Source: Micromonospora sp. MH99 (GTDB lineage: Bacteria > Actinomycetota > Actinomycetes > Mycobacteriales > Micromonosporaceae). Taken from it: a stretch of DNA of 64,000 nt. The notes beneath the pieces were generated by a model that saw only the letters and a program-made list of their open reading frames with translations, did no database searches and had not been told where the DNA came from. Location: contig NZ_MUZA01000025.1 of assembly GCF_021442385.1 (NCBI RefSeq), forward strand, positions 23,629 through 87,628, in the 5' to 3' direction. The position numbers and the translations under genes are program-made. Shown piece after piece: positions 8,770 through 17,464 of this stretch. Numbering within the stretch: position 1 is the first letter of the stretch; the number at the start of each line of letters is the position of its first letter.

Positions 8770-8808
8770 TTGACGCTCCCGTAGCACGTCAGTAACCTTT
8801 GGCCAAAG
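8770..8808 (+). promoter_or_regulatory. Promoter with overlapping palindromic operator for the glucanase gene
   Basis: A -35-like TTGACG (8770-8775) and a -10-like TAACCT (8793-8798) are 17 bases apart, a near-ideal vegetative promoter. A perfect 12-bp palindrome CTTTGGCCAAAG (8797-8808) starts on the end of the -10 box, where a repressor would block initiation. Inverted arms ACGTGC/GCACGT follow at 8830-8851. The leader to the ATG at 9026 is about 220 bases. The rest of the 405-base gap holds only the terminator at 8659-8703 and the leader hairpin at 8930-8955. Confidence 0.7.
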
Positions 8809-8929
8809 TAACGCAAGATTTCGACAAAGACGTGCACGATTTCGAGCACGTATGCGGAAGATTCGGCGGGCCGCTCTGGGCCCGTTGCTGGTCGTGCCCC
8901 GCGCGGTCCGTACCCCCGTCTCTCTCGAC

Positions 8930-8955
8930 GCCGGCCCACTCCCGCGTGGGCCGGC
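8930..8955 (+). promoter_or_regulatory. Leader hairpin upstream of the glucanase gene
   Basis: A perfect 10-base stem (8930-8939 GCCGGCCCAC with 8946-8955) and a six-base loop sit 70 bases before the ATG at 9026, inside the presumed 5' leader. No open frame of interest accompanies it. It could be a stability or attenuation element. Confidence 0.5.
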
Positions 8956-9025
8956 GCTGCACCGCCGCACCCCCACCCCGTGGTCACGCCGCCGCGGCAA
9001 CCGTCCCCCGACGACAAGGACAGTG

Positions 9026-12000
9026 ATGAGACGAACGAATCTGTTCAGGATGGTGGCGGCCATGGCCGCGGCCACCCTGATGGCCACGGCGGGGGCGACC
9101 GCGATCGCGAGCCCGGCCGGCGCCGCCCGCCCCGCCGCCCCGGCCAGCAGCGCCTTCGCCCCGGCCGCCACCAACCTCGCCCAGGGCCGTCCCACCCAGG
9201 AGAGCGGCCACGCCGACGTCTACGACTCGTCGAAGGTCGTAGACGGCAACGCGGGCAGCTACTGGGAGAGCCTCAACAACTCGTTCCCCCAGTGGGTGCA
9301 GGTCGATCTCGGCTCGTCGCAGTCGGTCAACCAGGTCGTGCTGAAGCTGCCGACCTCCGGTTGGGCGACCCGTACGCAGACGTTGAGCGTGCAGGGCAGC
9401 GCCACCGGGTCGTCGTTCACCGACCTGGTCGGGTCGCAGACGTACACCTTCAACCCGGCGAGCGGCAGCACCGTCACCATCAACGTCAGCTCGGCCTCCA
9501 CCCGCTACGTGCGGATCACCGTCACCGCCAACAGCGGCTGGCCGGCCGGGCAGCTCTCCGAACTGGAGGTGTACGGCAGCGGCACGACCACCCCGGACAC
9601 CACAGCGCCGAGCGTGCCGGGCAACCTCTCCTACACCCAGTCGGGCACCACCATCACCCTCAACTGGGTCGCGTCCACCGACAACGCGGGCGGCAGCGGC
9701 ATCGCCGGCTACGACATCTACCGCAACGGCGCGTTCCTCCAGTCCGTCGGGAACGTGACCACCTTCAACGACACCCAGCCGGCCACGGCGACAGTGTCGT
9801 ACTTCGTCCGGGCGCGCGACGCCGCCGGCAACCTGTCCGGCAACAGCAACACGGTCACCCGTACCGGCAGCGGTGACACCACCGCGCCGAGCGTGCCGGG
9901 GACGCTGTCCCAGAGCACGTCGGGCAGCACGATCACGCTCACCTGGGGCGCGTCGACCGATTCCGGCGGCAGCGGCCTGGCCGGCTACAACGTCTACCGG
10001 GGCGGCAGCCTGATCGCGACGCTGGGCACGGTGCTGACCTATCAGGACACCCAGCCCGCGACGGCTACCGTGTCGTACTACGTGCGCGCCCGCGACGGCG
10101 CCGGCAACCTCTCCGGCACCAGCAACACGGTGACCCGGACCGGCAGCAACCCGCCCGCGTGCACCAACGTGGCGCAGGGCAAGAGCATGACCGCGAGCGG
10201 TTCCACCTTCAGCTTCACGCCGGACAAGGCGAACGACGGGCAGCTCACCACCTACTGGGAGGGCGCGGCCAGTTACCCGCAGAACCTGACCGTGGCGCTG
10301 GGCGCGAACCACGCCATCTCCGCTGTCACGGTGAAGCTCAACCCGGACCCGGCCTGGGGCACCCGTACCCAGACCATCGGTGTCCTCGGCCGCGACCAGG
10401 CGTCGTCGGCGTACACCAGCCTGGTGTCGGCGGCGGCGTACCAGTTCGCCCAGGGCACCAACGTGGTGACCATCCCGGTCACCGCGACCACCGCGGACGT
10501 GCAGCTGCGGTTCACCGGCAACACCGGCGCCCCGTCCGGCCAGGTGGCCGAGCTGGAGGTGTGCGGCACCCCGGCGCCCAACCCGGACCTGGTCGTCAGC
10601 TCGCTGACCTGGTCGCCCTCGTCGCCCAGCGAGGTCTCCCCGGTCACCCTCTCGGCCGTGGTGCAGAACGTCGGCTCCGCGTCCGCCGGTGCTACGACCG
10701 TGAACTTCAGCCTGGCCGGCGCGGTCGTCGGCAGCGCCACGGTGGGCGCGCTCGCCGCGGGCGGCTCGACCACCGTGTCGTTCAACGCCGGTACGCGGCC
10801 GATGGGCAGCTACGCCGTCTCGGCGGTGGTCGACCCGACGAACACGATCGTCGAGCAGAACAACGGCAACAACAGCCTCACGGCGGCGTCGCCGCTGGTG
10901 GTCGCGCAGGCGCCGGGCCCGGACCTCCAGGTGCTCAGCATCGCCTCGAACCCGCCGAACCCGGCCGTCGGGGCGTCCGTCACCTTCACCGTGACGGTCC
11001 GCAACCGGGGCACCACCGCGACCGGCGCGACCACAGTCACCCGACTGGTGGCGGGCGGCACCACGCTCAACACCACCACCGCCTCGATCGCCGCCGGCGC
11101 GACGGTCACCGTGGCCGTCACCGGCAGCTGGACCGCCACCAGCGGCGGCGCCACCCTCACCGCCACCGCCGACGCGACGAACGTGGTCACCGAGACCAAC
11201 GAGGGCAACAACGCGTTCAGCCAGTCGATAGTGGTCGGCCGTGGGGCCGCCGTCCCGTACGTCTCCTACGAGGCCGAGGCCGGCCGCTACCAGGGCACGC
11301 TGCTGGAGACCGACCCGCTGCGCACCTTCGGGCACACCAACTTCGCCAGCGAGTCCTCCGGCCGCAAGTCGGTACGGCTCACCAGCACCGGCCAGTTCGT
11401 CGAGTTCACCTCGGCCAACCAGGCCAACTCCATAGTGGTGCGCAACTCGATCCCGGACGCGCCCGGTGGCGGCGGCATCGAGGCGACCATCAGCCTCTAC
11501 GTCAACGACGTGTTCTCCCGGAAGCTGACCCTGTCGTCGAAGCACAGCTGGCTCTACGGCAACACCGACGGGCCCGAGGCGCTGACCAACACCCCGCAGG
11601 CCGACGCCCGGCGGCTCTTCGACGAGTCGAACGCGCTGCTGGCGCAGTCGTACCCGGCCGGCACCCGGTTCAAGTTGCAGCGCGACTCGGGTGACACCGC
11701 CTCGTTCTACGTGATCGACATGATCGACCTGGAGCAGGTGGCGCCGCCGGCGAGCCAGCCCGCCGGCTGCACCTCGATCACCGCGTACGGCGCGGTTCCG
11801 AACGACGGGCTCGACGACACCGCAGCCATCCAGCGGGCCGTGACCGACGACCAGAACGGTGTCATCGGCTGCGTCTGGATCCCCGCCGGGCAGTGGCGGC
11901 AGGAGCAGAAGATCCTGACCGACGACCCGCAGAACCGGGGCATGTACAACCAGGTCGGCATCAGCAACGTCACGATCCGGGGCGCCGGCATGTGGCACTC

Positions 12001-12988
12001 GCAGCTCTACACGCTCACCGAACCGCAGAACGTGGTGGGCGGCATCAACCACCCGCACGAGGGCAACTTCGGCTTCGACATCGACAAGAACACCCAGATC
12101 TCCGACATCGCCATCTTCGGCTCCGGCCGGATCCGCGGCGGCGACGGCAACGCCGAGGGTGGCGTCGGTCTCAACGGCCGATTCGGCACCGGCACCAAAA
12201 TCAGCAACGTGTGGATCGAGCACGCCAACGTGGGTGTCTGGGTGGGCCGCGACTACGACAACATCCCTGAGCTGTGGGGCCCGGCCGACGGGCTGGAGTT
12301 CACCGGCATGCGGATCCGCGACACGTACGCCGACGGCATCAACTTCAGCAACGGCACGCGCAACTCGCGGGTGTTCAACTCGTCGTTCCGCACCACCGGC
12401 GACGACGCGCTCGCCGTCTGGGCCAACCCGTACGTCAAGGACCGCAGCGTCGACATCGCCCACGACAACCACTTCGTCAACAACACCGTCCAGCTGCCCT
12501 GGCGGGCCAACGGCATCGCCATCTACGGCGGCTACGACAACTCGATCGAGAACAACCTGATCTACGACACCGCGAACTACCCGGGCATCATGCTGGCGAC
12601 CGACCACGACCCGCTGCCGTTCTCCGGCACGACGTTGATCGCCAACAACGGGCTCTACCGCACCGGCGGCGCGTTCTGGAACGAGGACCAGGAGTTCGGC
12701 GCCATCACGCTCTTCCCCGCCACCCGGGACATCGTCGGGGTCACCATCCGCGACACCGACATCATCGATTCGACGTACGACGGCATCCAGTTCAAGAACG
12801 GTGGCGGCAACATGCCGAATGTCGCCATCACCAACGTACGGATCGACAAATCCAACAACGGCGCCGGCATCCTCGCGATGGGCGGCGCGCGCGGCAACGC
12901 CAACCTGACCAACGTGACCATCACCAACTCGGCCGACGGCGCCATCGTCGTCGAGCCGGGCTCACAGTTCGTCATCAACGGGGGCTAG
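9026..12988 (+). CDS. Secreted multidomain glycoside hydrolase, GH87-like alpha-1,3-glucanase (mycodextranase)
   Basis: 1320 residues from the ATG at 9026, with AAGGA at 9016-9020. Order: signal peptide (about 1-33, ending ASPAGA-A), discoidin/F5-8C domain (48-185), two fibronectin type III domains (193-375), second discoidin (378-516), two CARDB adhesion-type domains (519-738), a CBM-like beta-sandwich (744-905), then a right-handed beta-helix (915-1320). In the helix, D1103 (in ADGIN) and D1126-D1127 (in TGDDALAVW) match in kind and spacing (23 residues, then adjacent) the three catalytic Asp residues I recall for Paenibacillus GH87 alpha-1,3-glucanase. It would degrade fungal or oral alpha-1,3-glucan outside the cell. 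Pectate-lyase-like folds are an alternative for the helix alone. Confidence 0.85.
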   Translation: MRRTNLFRMVAAMAAATLMATAGATAIASPAGAARPAAPASSAFAPAATNLAQGRPTQESGHADVYDSSKVVDGNAGSYWESLNNSFPQWVQVDLGSSQSVNQVVLKLPTSGWATRTQTLSVQGSATGSSFTDLVGSQTYTFNPASGSTVTINVSSASTRYVRITVTANSGWPAGQLSELEVYGSGTTTPDTTAPSVPGNLSYTQSGTTITLNWVASTDNAGGSGIAGYDIYRNGAFLQSVGNVTTFNDTQPATATVSYFVRARDAAGNLSGNSNTVTRTGSGDTTAPSVPGTLSQSTSGSTITLTWGASTDSGGSGLAGYNVYRGGSLIATLGTVLTYQDTQPATATVSYYVRARDGAGNLSGTSNTVTRTGSNPPACTNVAQGKSMTASGSTFSFTPDKANDGQLTTYWEGAASYPQNLTVALGANHAISAVTVKLNPDPAWGTRTQTIGVLGRDQASSAYTSLVSAAAYQFAQGTNVVTIPVTATTADVQLRFTGNTGAPSGQVAELEVCGTPAPNPDLVVSSLTWSPSSPSEVSPVTLSAVVQNVGSASAGATTVNFSLAGAVVGSATVGALAAGGSTTVSFNAGTRPMGSYAVSAVVDPTNTIVEQNNGNNSLTAASPLVVAQAPGPDLQVLSIASNPPNPAVGASVTFTVTVRNRGTTATGATTVTRLVAGGTTLNTTTASIAAGATVTVAVTGSWTATSGGATLTATADATNVVTETNEGNNAFSQSIVVGRGAAVPYVSYEAEAGRYQGTLLETDPLRTFGHTNFASESSGRKSVRLTSTGQFVEFTSANQANSIVVRNSIPDAPGGGGIEATISLYVNDVFSRKLTLSSKHSWLYGNTDGPEALTNTPQADARRLFDESNALLAQSYPAGTRFKLQRDSGDTASFYVIDMIDLEQVAPPASQPAGCTSITAYGAVPNDGLDDTAAIQRAVTDDQNGVIGCVWIPAGQWRQEQKILTDDPQNRGMYNQVGISNVTIRGAGMWHSQLYTLTEPQNVVGGINHPHEGNFGFDIDKNTQISDIAIFGSGRIRGGDGNAEGGVGLNGRFGTGTKISNVWIEHANVGVWVGRDYDNIPELWGPADGLEFTGMRIRDTYADGINFSNGTRNSRVFNSSFRTTGDDALAVWANPYVKDRSVDIAHDNHFVNNTVQLPWRANGIAIYGGYDNSIENNLIYDTANYPGIMLATDHDPLPFSGTTLIANNGLYRTGGAFWNEDQEFGAITLFPATRDIVGVTIRDTDIIDSTYDGIQFKNGGGNMPNVAITNVRIDKSNNGAGILAMGGARGNANLTNVTITNSADGAIVVEPGSQFVINGG

Positions 12989-12991
12989 TCC

Positions 12992-13023
12992 CGGCCGGGG
13001 GCCGCTCCGGCGGTCCCCGGCCG
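12992..13023 (+). terminator. Terminator of the glucanase gene
   Basis: GC-rich inverted repeat (CGGCCGGGG near 12992 with CCCCGGCCG ending at 13023) beginning directly after the glucanase stop codon. Confidence 0.75.
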
Positions 13024-13031
13024 TTCCAACC

Positions 13032-13117
13032 ACTCTCGATCAACGCGCCTTCAGCGATTTCGGGGTATCCGCGTTCCGCGGATACCCCGATTTCCACGAA
13101 ACCGAGTCGATCACCGG
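13032..13117. repeat. Dispersed palindromic element, GGGGTATCC family (copy 1 of 3)
   Basis: The core is a perfect 14-base stem (13060-13073 TCGGGGTATCCGCG with 13077-13090) with a three-base TTC loop. The flanks are GATCAA on the left and GAGTCGATCACC on the right. Two related copies are at about 24184-24265 and 24353-24430. The conserved part is the TCGGGGTRTCC...GATACCCCGATTTC core with outer GATC motifs. Confidence 0.8.
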
Positions 13118-13202
13118 CTGCTCGGCCAGCATCCTCAGGCGCACGCACGTCGACCCGTCGCACGTTCGGGATAGCCTGCGCGAGATCGTCAGGAGGTGCG
13201 GG

Positions 13203-15185
13203 GTGGATCGGTTGGAGCGCATGCTGTGGCTGCTACGCAGTGGACAGTCCGAGCGCGCGGAGCAGTTGCTGGCGAAGGACCCCGGGGCGTGCCAGCCCCG
13301 GTGGACGGCTGGCGAGCCGTTGAGTCCGGCACTGCGGCAGGTGCACCAGCTCAACTCCTCGATCAACGGGGTCCATCTGGATGACACGTACGCGTGGGCC
13401 ATGGCCGGCGGCCGTGTCCATCGCATCCCTCTGGCCGGGGGCGAGGCCGACGTGGTCCGCCTGGAGGGGCCGCACGATCACTACTATCCGGGGGCCGTGT
13501 TCGACGGTGACGCCGTCGTCGCCGTGGACGAGGAGCGGCTGCGCGTATGGGATGTCGCGTCCGGGAAACTTCTGCTGGCCACTGACCCCGACGACGTTCC
13601 CCGCCGTGCGGGCCGCCTCCGTAGCCTCGCGGTCGGTGCCGGGGTCGCGGTCACCGGCACCGAGGACGGCTACCTGCTCCTGTGGGATCTGGCCGACGGT
13701 CGGCAGTTGGCCAGGACCGCCGCGCACAGCGGTTACGTCTTTGAGGTGGCGATCAGCACCGACGGGGCTCCGGTCGTCCTCAGCCTCGGCGGCGAGGACG
13801 ACACCACGATGACGCTGTGTTTCCACGACCTCGACGGATTGCGCCGCTCCGGCGACGTCGCCATGGCCGAGCCGACGACGTGCGGCGGCTGGACGATGCT
13901 GGACGGTCAGCGGCGTGCGGTGACGGTCGCCGGCAGCGGCCTGCTGACCCTCTGGGATCCCACCACGGCGGCACCGGTCGCGCAGTTTCCCACCACGACG
14001 GACCCGCGCGGGGCACCGGTGTTCATCGCCGACGGTGCCTGGGCCGTGCTCGGTGAGCGACGCGCGCTGCGGATCGTGGACCTGCGGGACGGCACCCTGC
14101 GGGGGACGATCCGGACCGACTTCACCCAGCATGTCGACAAGGTGGCCGTGTACGGCTCGTACCTCTTCGCGGCGCAGGGAGGCAGCACCGAGGGGCGGGC
14201 CAACCTCTTCGACCTCACCGACCCTCCGACGCAGGATGACCCGGAGGGGCCCTACTTCGGCGACGCGGTGTCGTCGACGATCGGCGGGCGACCCGTGGTT
14301 GTCGCCGTGGACCGCACCGGGGCGTTCGAGGTCGTCGATGCCACCGACGGGCGAGATGTTCACCGGCCGGCCGGTGAACGACACATCACCCACCGGGCCA
14401 CGGAGTGGGACCCGCTACTGGAAGCTGCCACCGCTGCTGGCCGCGACGTGCTCGTCGTGATGTCGAGACTTCAGCCGACGACGGTCGACCTGGCCACCGG
14501 CGAGACCCACACCGCGCCCGAGCCCCCGTTGACCCCCGCCGTGCTGCACGCGGTCACCACGGGCTACGGCCTGATCGCGGCGGCCGACCGCGGAGGCACC
14601 CTCGCCGTCTGGGACGCGACCACGCTGGCGTTGCGCGCCTCCCTCCGACTGGACCTGCGGGAGACGACCTCGATCGCACTCGGTGACCTGCACGGCCGCA
14701 CCGTCGTGTTGACGGGGACCGAGGCCGGCGGTTTTCGCTGGTTCGACAGCACCGATCTGACCGAGCTGGCCCCGCCGGGCCGGTTCGCCGAACGCACCGG
14801 TCGAACCGCACCGGAAGGCCGGAACTGGCCCGGGGCGGCCGCTGTCAGCGGACTACACGTACTCGATGCCGTGGTGATCAGCGTCGTGGGCGGCACGGTC
14901 ACCTGCGCGGACATCACCACCGGGGAGCCGGCCGGGCCGGCCCTGACGCACCCCGACAGGGTCGGCGTGCTGCTGCCAGCCATCCTCGACGGCGTTCCGG
15001 TGCTCGCCACCAGTTGCGCCGACCGGGTCCTGCGGGTCTGGGAGATCGCCACCGGCCGCGTCATCCGGTCCGTCGCGCTGCCCGAACAGGTCCGCCGGAT
15101 CGTTTCGGTCACCGCTGACCAGGTCATTGTCCTCACCGAGGGTCATCTGACCGGGATCGGCCCGATCGTGACCAGGCCCACCTGA
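13203..15185 (+). CDS. WD40-like beta-propeller protein, function unknown
   Basis: 660 residues from the GTG at 13203, with an ideal AGGAGG at 13191-13196. There is no signal peptide or membrane helix, so it is cytoplasmic. Blade-end motifs recur: LLLWDLADGR, LTLWDPTTA, LAVWDATTL and LRVWEIATGR, along with many less regular blades. This suggests one or two seven-bladed propellers. The first 45 residues (ERMLWLLRSGQSERAEQLL) look helical and could be a short adaptor. Such actinobacterial proteins often lack a catalytic domain and act as scaffolds. No kinase, AAA or caspase-like partner gene is adjacent. It converges on a small hypothetical gene across a perfect palindrome. Confidence 0.85.
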   Translation: MDRLERMLWLLRSGQSERAEQLLAKDPGACQPRWTAGEPLSPALRQVHQLNSSINGVHLDDTYAWAMAGGRVHRIPLAGGEADVVRLEGPHDHYYPGAVFDGDAVVAVDEERLRVWDVASGKLLLATDPDDVPRRAGRLRSLAVGAGVAVTGTEDGYLLLWDLADGRQLARTAAHSGYVFEVAISTDGAPVVLSLGGEDDTTMTLCFHDLDGLRRSGDVAMAEPTTCGGWTMLDGQRRAVTVAGSGLLTLWDPTTAAPVAQFPTTTDPRGAPVFIADGAWAVLGERRALRIVDLRDGTLRGTIRTDFTQHVDKVAVYGSYLFAAQGGSTEGRANLFDLTDPPTQDDPEGPYFGDAVSSTIGGRPVVVAVDRTGAFEVVDATDGRDVHRPAGERHITHRATEWDPLLEAATAAGRDVLVVMSRLQPTTVDLATGETHTAPEPPLTPAVLHAVTTGYGLIAAADRGGTLAVWDATTLALRASLRLDLRETTSIALGDLHGRTVVLTGTEAGGFRWFDSTDLTELAPPGRFAERTGRTAPEGRNWPGAAAVSGLHVLDAVVISVVGGTVTCADITTGEPAGPALTHPDRVGVLLPAILDGVPVLATSCADRVLRVWEIATGRVIRSVALPEQVRRIVSVTADQVIVLTEGHLTGIGPIVTRPT

Positions 15186-15210
15186 GCGGACGCCTGGCGG
15201 CCGCCACTCC

Positions 15211-15265
15211 TGCAGATCTTGGACAGTTTCCGTCCGCACCGGACGGAAACTGTCCAAGATCTGCA
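15211..15265. repeat. Perfect 25-bp inverted repeat, GATCTTGGACAGTTTCC family (copy 1 of 2)
   Basis: Arms 15211-15235 and 15241-15265 are perfectly complementary with a five-base loop. The core GATCTTGGACAGTTTCCG recurs at 22802-22850. It lies between convergent genes (WD40 protein and the small hypothetical), where it could terminate transcription from both sides. Perfect arms of this length suggest a maintained or recently spread element. Confidence 0.9.
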
Positions 15266-15290
15266 TATGCCCCCTGCTGGCCGGGGCAGG

Positions 15291-15734
15291 TCAGGCGGTC
15301 GGCACCGGCGCCAGGGCCGCCGCGAGGGCCTCGGCGTTCTTCTTGTCCACCCGGGGGAAGGTCAACGTGACGCCGTCTCCCGCGTCGCCGAAGGCGAGAC
15401 GCAGCAGGCTCACGATGCCCATCTTCGCCTCGGCGAGCGCGACGTGTTCCCGGGGCACCTCGCCGAGAACGCCGGTGCCGGGCCCGCCGAGGAAGGTCTG
15501 CGGCAGGAAGATGAGTCGCCGGTTGGTGAGGACGACGAACTGCTTCTTGGTCCGCGACAGCGCGTGGCCCACCGCCCCGGCACCCGCGGTGATCAGCCCT
15601 TGCGAGACGACAGTCCCGAGTCGGCCGGCGGAGAAACTGCCGACCATCGCCCGGGTCGCGGTGACCGGCTGTTCGCCGGGTTGCAGGATCGACGCCACCC
15701 GTTCGAACGCGCGCGCCTGAAGTTTCTGGTTCAT
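15291..15734 (-). CDS. Small cytoplasmic protein, possibly PH-like fold, function unknown
   Basis: 147 residues from the ATG at 15734, with GGAGGGGA upstream. The segment KKQFVVLTNRRLIFLPQ (about 63-79) resembles the strand pair (VLTNRRLI) seen in bacterial PH-like and YdaF-type domains. It ends in a short helix (KKNAEALAAAL), as such domains do. The first 60 residues contain a small Gly/Ala-rich hydrophobic patch that could be one weak membrane contact. No enzyme motif is visible. It converges on the WD40 gene. Function is not known; the fold assignment is tentative. Confidence 0.75.
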   Translation of the reverse strand: MNQKLQARAFERVASILQPGEQPVTATRAMVGSFSAGRLGTVVSQGLITAGAGAVGHALSRTKKQFVVLTNRRLIFLPQTFLGGPGTGVLGEVPREHVALAEAKMGIVSLLRLAFGDAGDGVTLTFPRVDKKNAEALAAALAPVPTA

Positions 15735-15833
15735 GTGGTCCCCTCCGTGTTTGACCGTGACCGCCGCTGATGCTTACGGAGTAGGACACCCTGGGCCATC
15801 CGACGATCAGACGCATGATCATGACGGTCGGGC

Positions 15834-15911
15834 ATGGACGGCGTCACCTTCACCCCCTCGGCCTGGGCCGCCTTCATCGAGTTCACGGTGGTCAGCCGAC
15901 CCTCGCGATGA
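15834..15911 (+). pseudogene. Remnant of a DUF397-domain gene (C-terminal fragment)
   Basis: An ATG frame at 15834-15911 reads DGVTFTPSAWAAFIEF, which matches the usual C-terminal end of DUF397 proteins (an F/LTFTPxEWxAF motif). The rest of the roughly 60-residue domain, including the WRKSSYS start, is absent. DUF397 genes normally accompany XRE-type regulators; none is present. No ribosome site is seen. This is best read as a decayed leftover. Confidence 0.5.
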
Positions 15912-15942
15912 CCACGATCTACGGCTGATCGCTGGCGGAGTC

Positions 15943-16209
15943 GGTGTGCGATCCGCTGTACGAGTTGACCGAGGGGGAGTACAGCCCGCCGCTGCGGCCG
16001 GAACGCGGTTCGTCATGCGGGAGCCGTTCGAGTTCTCCATCGATCCGGCCGACCTGCTGGGCGAGGAGGCGGCACCCGACGGGTCGGGCGAACAGGGTGA
16101 GGCTCGCGCGCCCGTGATCGACACGAGTTCGGCGAGGTGGGGGTGTCCGGGGATTCGGATCCCGCGAGGTCGGCGATGTGGTGTCGATCAAGGGCGCGGG
16201 GAGGGCTGA
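15943..16209 (+). pseudogene. Remnant of a Uma2-family (DUF820) endonuclease-fold gene, frameshifted
   Basis: Two reading frames each carry part of a Uma2 C-terminus. One reads PLYELTEGEYSPPLRPE (about 15953-16003). The other, from about 16003, reads RFVMREPFEFSIDPADLLGE. Placed end to end they match the usual Uma2 ending (YxLxxGEY..., then PFxxxxDPADLL). A one-base shift near 16000 separates them, and no N-terminal half with the catalytic PD-(D/E)xK residues is seen. Together with the DUF397 fragment this fills the 518-base gap between the small hypothetical gene and dxr; nothing else is visible there. Confidence 0.5.
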
Positions 16210-16252
16210 GGCTCCCAGCGGGCGTACAGCGGCGGTGGGGGAGAATGGGCTC

Positions 16253-17464
16253 GTGACTTCCCCCCGCGACCTTGTTCTGCTCGGGTCCACCGGTTCGATC
16301 GGCACGCAGGCCATCGACATCGTCCGGCGCAACCCGGACCGGTTCCGGGTGGTGGCGCTCGGCGCCGGCGGCGGCAACGTCGAGCTGCTCGCCGCGCAGG
16401 CCCTCGAACTGGGCGTCGAGGCGGTCGGGGTGGCCAAGGCGTCCGCCGCGCAGGACCTGCAACTGGCGTTCTACGCGGAGGCGAGCCGGCGGGGCTGGGC
16501 CACCGGCGACTTCAAACTTCCCAAGATCGTGGCCGGGCCGGACGCCATGACCGAGTTGGCGCAGTGGCCGTGCGACGTCGTGCTCAACGGGGTGGTCGGC
16601 TCGCTGGGCCTCGCTCCTACGCTGGCCGCTCTGCGCGGTGGTCGTACTCTCGCGTTGGCCAACAAGGAGTCGCTCGTGGCCGGCGGCCCGCTGGTCAAGG
16701 CCGCGGTGACGCGGCCGGGGCAGATCGTGCCTGTCGACTCGGAGCATTCGGCGCTGGCCCAGTGTCTGCGCTCCGGGGCGCGCGGCGAGGTGCGGCGGCT
16801 GATCGTCACGGCCAGCGGCGGCCCGTTCCGGGGGCGGCGGCGCGACGAGCTGACGCAGGTCACACCGGAGCAGGCGCTCGCGCACCCGACCTGGAACATG
16901 GGGCCGGTCGTCACGATCAACTCGGCGACGATGGTCAACAAGGCCCTTGAGGTGATCGAGGCGCACGAGTTGTTCGACGTGCCGTACGCCGACATCACGG
17001 TGATGGTGCACCCCCAGTCGGTGATCCACTCGATGGTCGAGTTCGTCGACGGGTCGACGATCGCCCAGGCCAGCCCACCGGACATGCGGCTGCCGATCGC
17101 GCTGGGCATCGGCTGGCCGGACCGGGTGCCCGAGGCCGCCACCGCCGTCGACTGGACGGCTTCGCACACCTGGGAGTTCGCGCCGCTGGACGATCAGGCG
17201 TTCCCGGCCGTCGCGCTGGCCAAGGCCGCCGGGGAGGCCGGACGCTGCCGCCCGGCGATCTACAACGCGGCGAACGAGGAGTGCGTGGCGGCTTTCGTGG
17301 CGGGTCGGCTGCCGTTCCTCGGCATCGTCGACACCCTGGAGCGCGTGCTGGAGGACGCTCCGGACTTCGCCGAACCAGGTACCGTCGGGGACGTGCTCGC
17401 GGCCGAATCGTGGGCGCGCGCGCACGCGCAGGAGATCATCGCGGGTTCGGTGGAAGGAGCTTGA
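16253..17464 (+). CDS. dxr: 1-deoxy-D-xylulose 5-phosphate reductoisomerase (Dxr/IspC)
   Basis: Converts DXP to 2-C-methyl-D-erythritol 4-phosphate with NADPH, the first committed step of the MEP isoprenoid pathway; target of fosmidomycin. 403 residues from the GTG at 16253 with GGGGGA just upstream. NADPH loop GSTGSIG (11-17); NKES (N137-S140); metal-binding D162 with S163, E164 in DSEHSAL. Full-length and typical. Its TGA overlaps the ATG of rseP by one base, and ispG follows, so two MEP enzymes flank the site-2 protease, an arrangement conserved in actinobacteria. Confidence 0.97.
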   Translation: MTSPRDLVLLGSTGSIGTQAIDIVRRNPDRFRVVALGAGGGNVELLAAQALELGVEAVGVAKASAAQDLQLAFYAEASRRGWATGDFKLPKIVAGPDAMTELAQWPCDVVLNGVVGSLGLAPTLAALRGGRTLALANKESLVAGGPLVKAAVTRPGQIVPVDSEHSALAQCLRSGARGEVRRLIVTASGGPFRGRRRDELTQVTPEQALAHPTWNMGPVVTINSATMVNKALEVIEAHELFDVPYADITVMVHPQSVIHSMVEFVDGSTIAQASPPDMRLPIALGIGWPDRVPEAATAVDWTASHTWEFAPLDDQAFPAVALAKAAGEAGRCRPAIYNAANEECVAAFVAGRLPFLGIVDTLERVLEDAPDFAEPGTVGDVLAAESWARAHAQEIIAGSVEGA

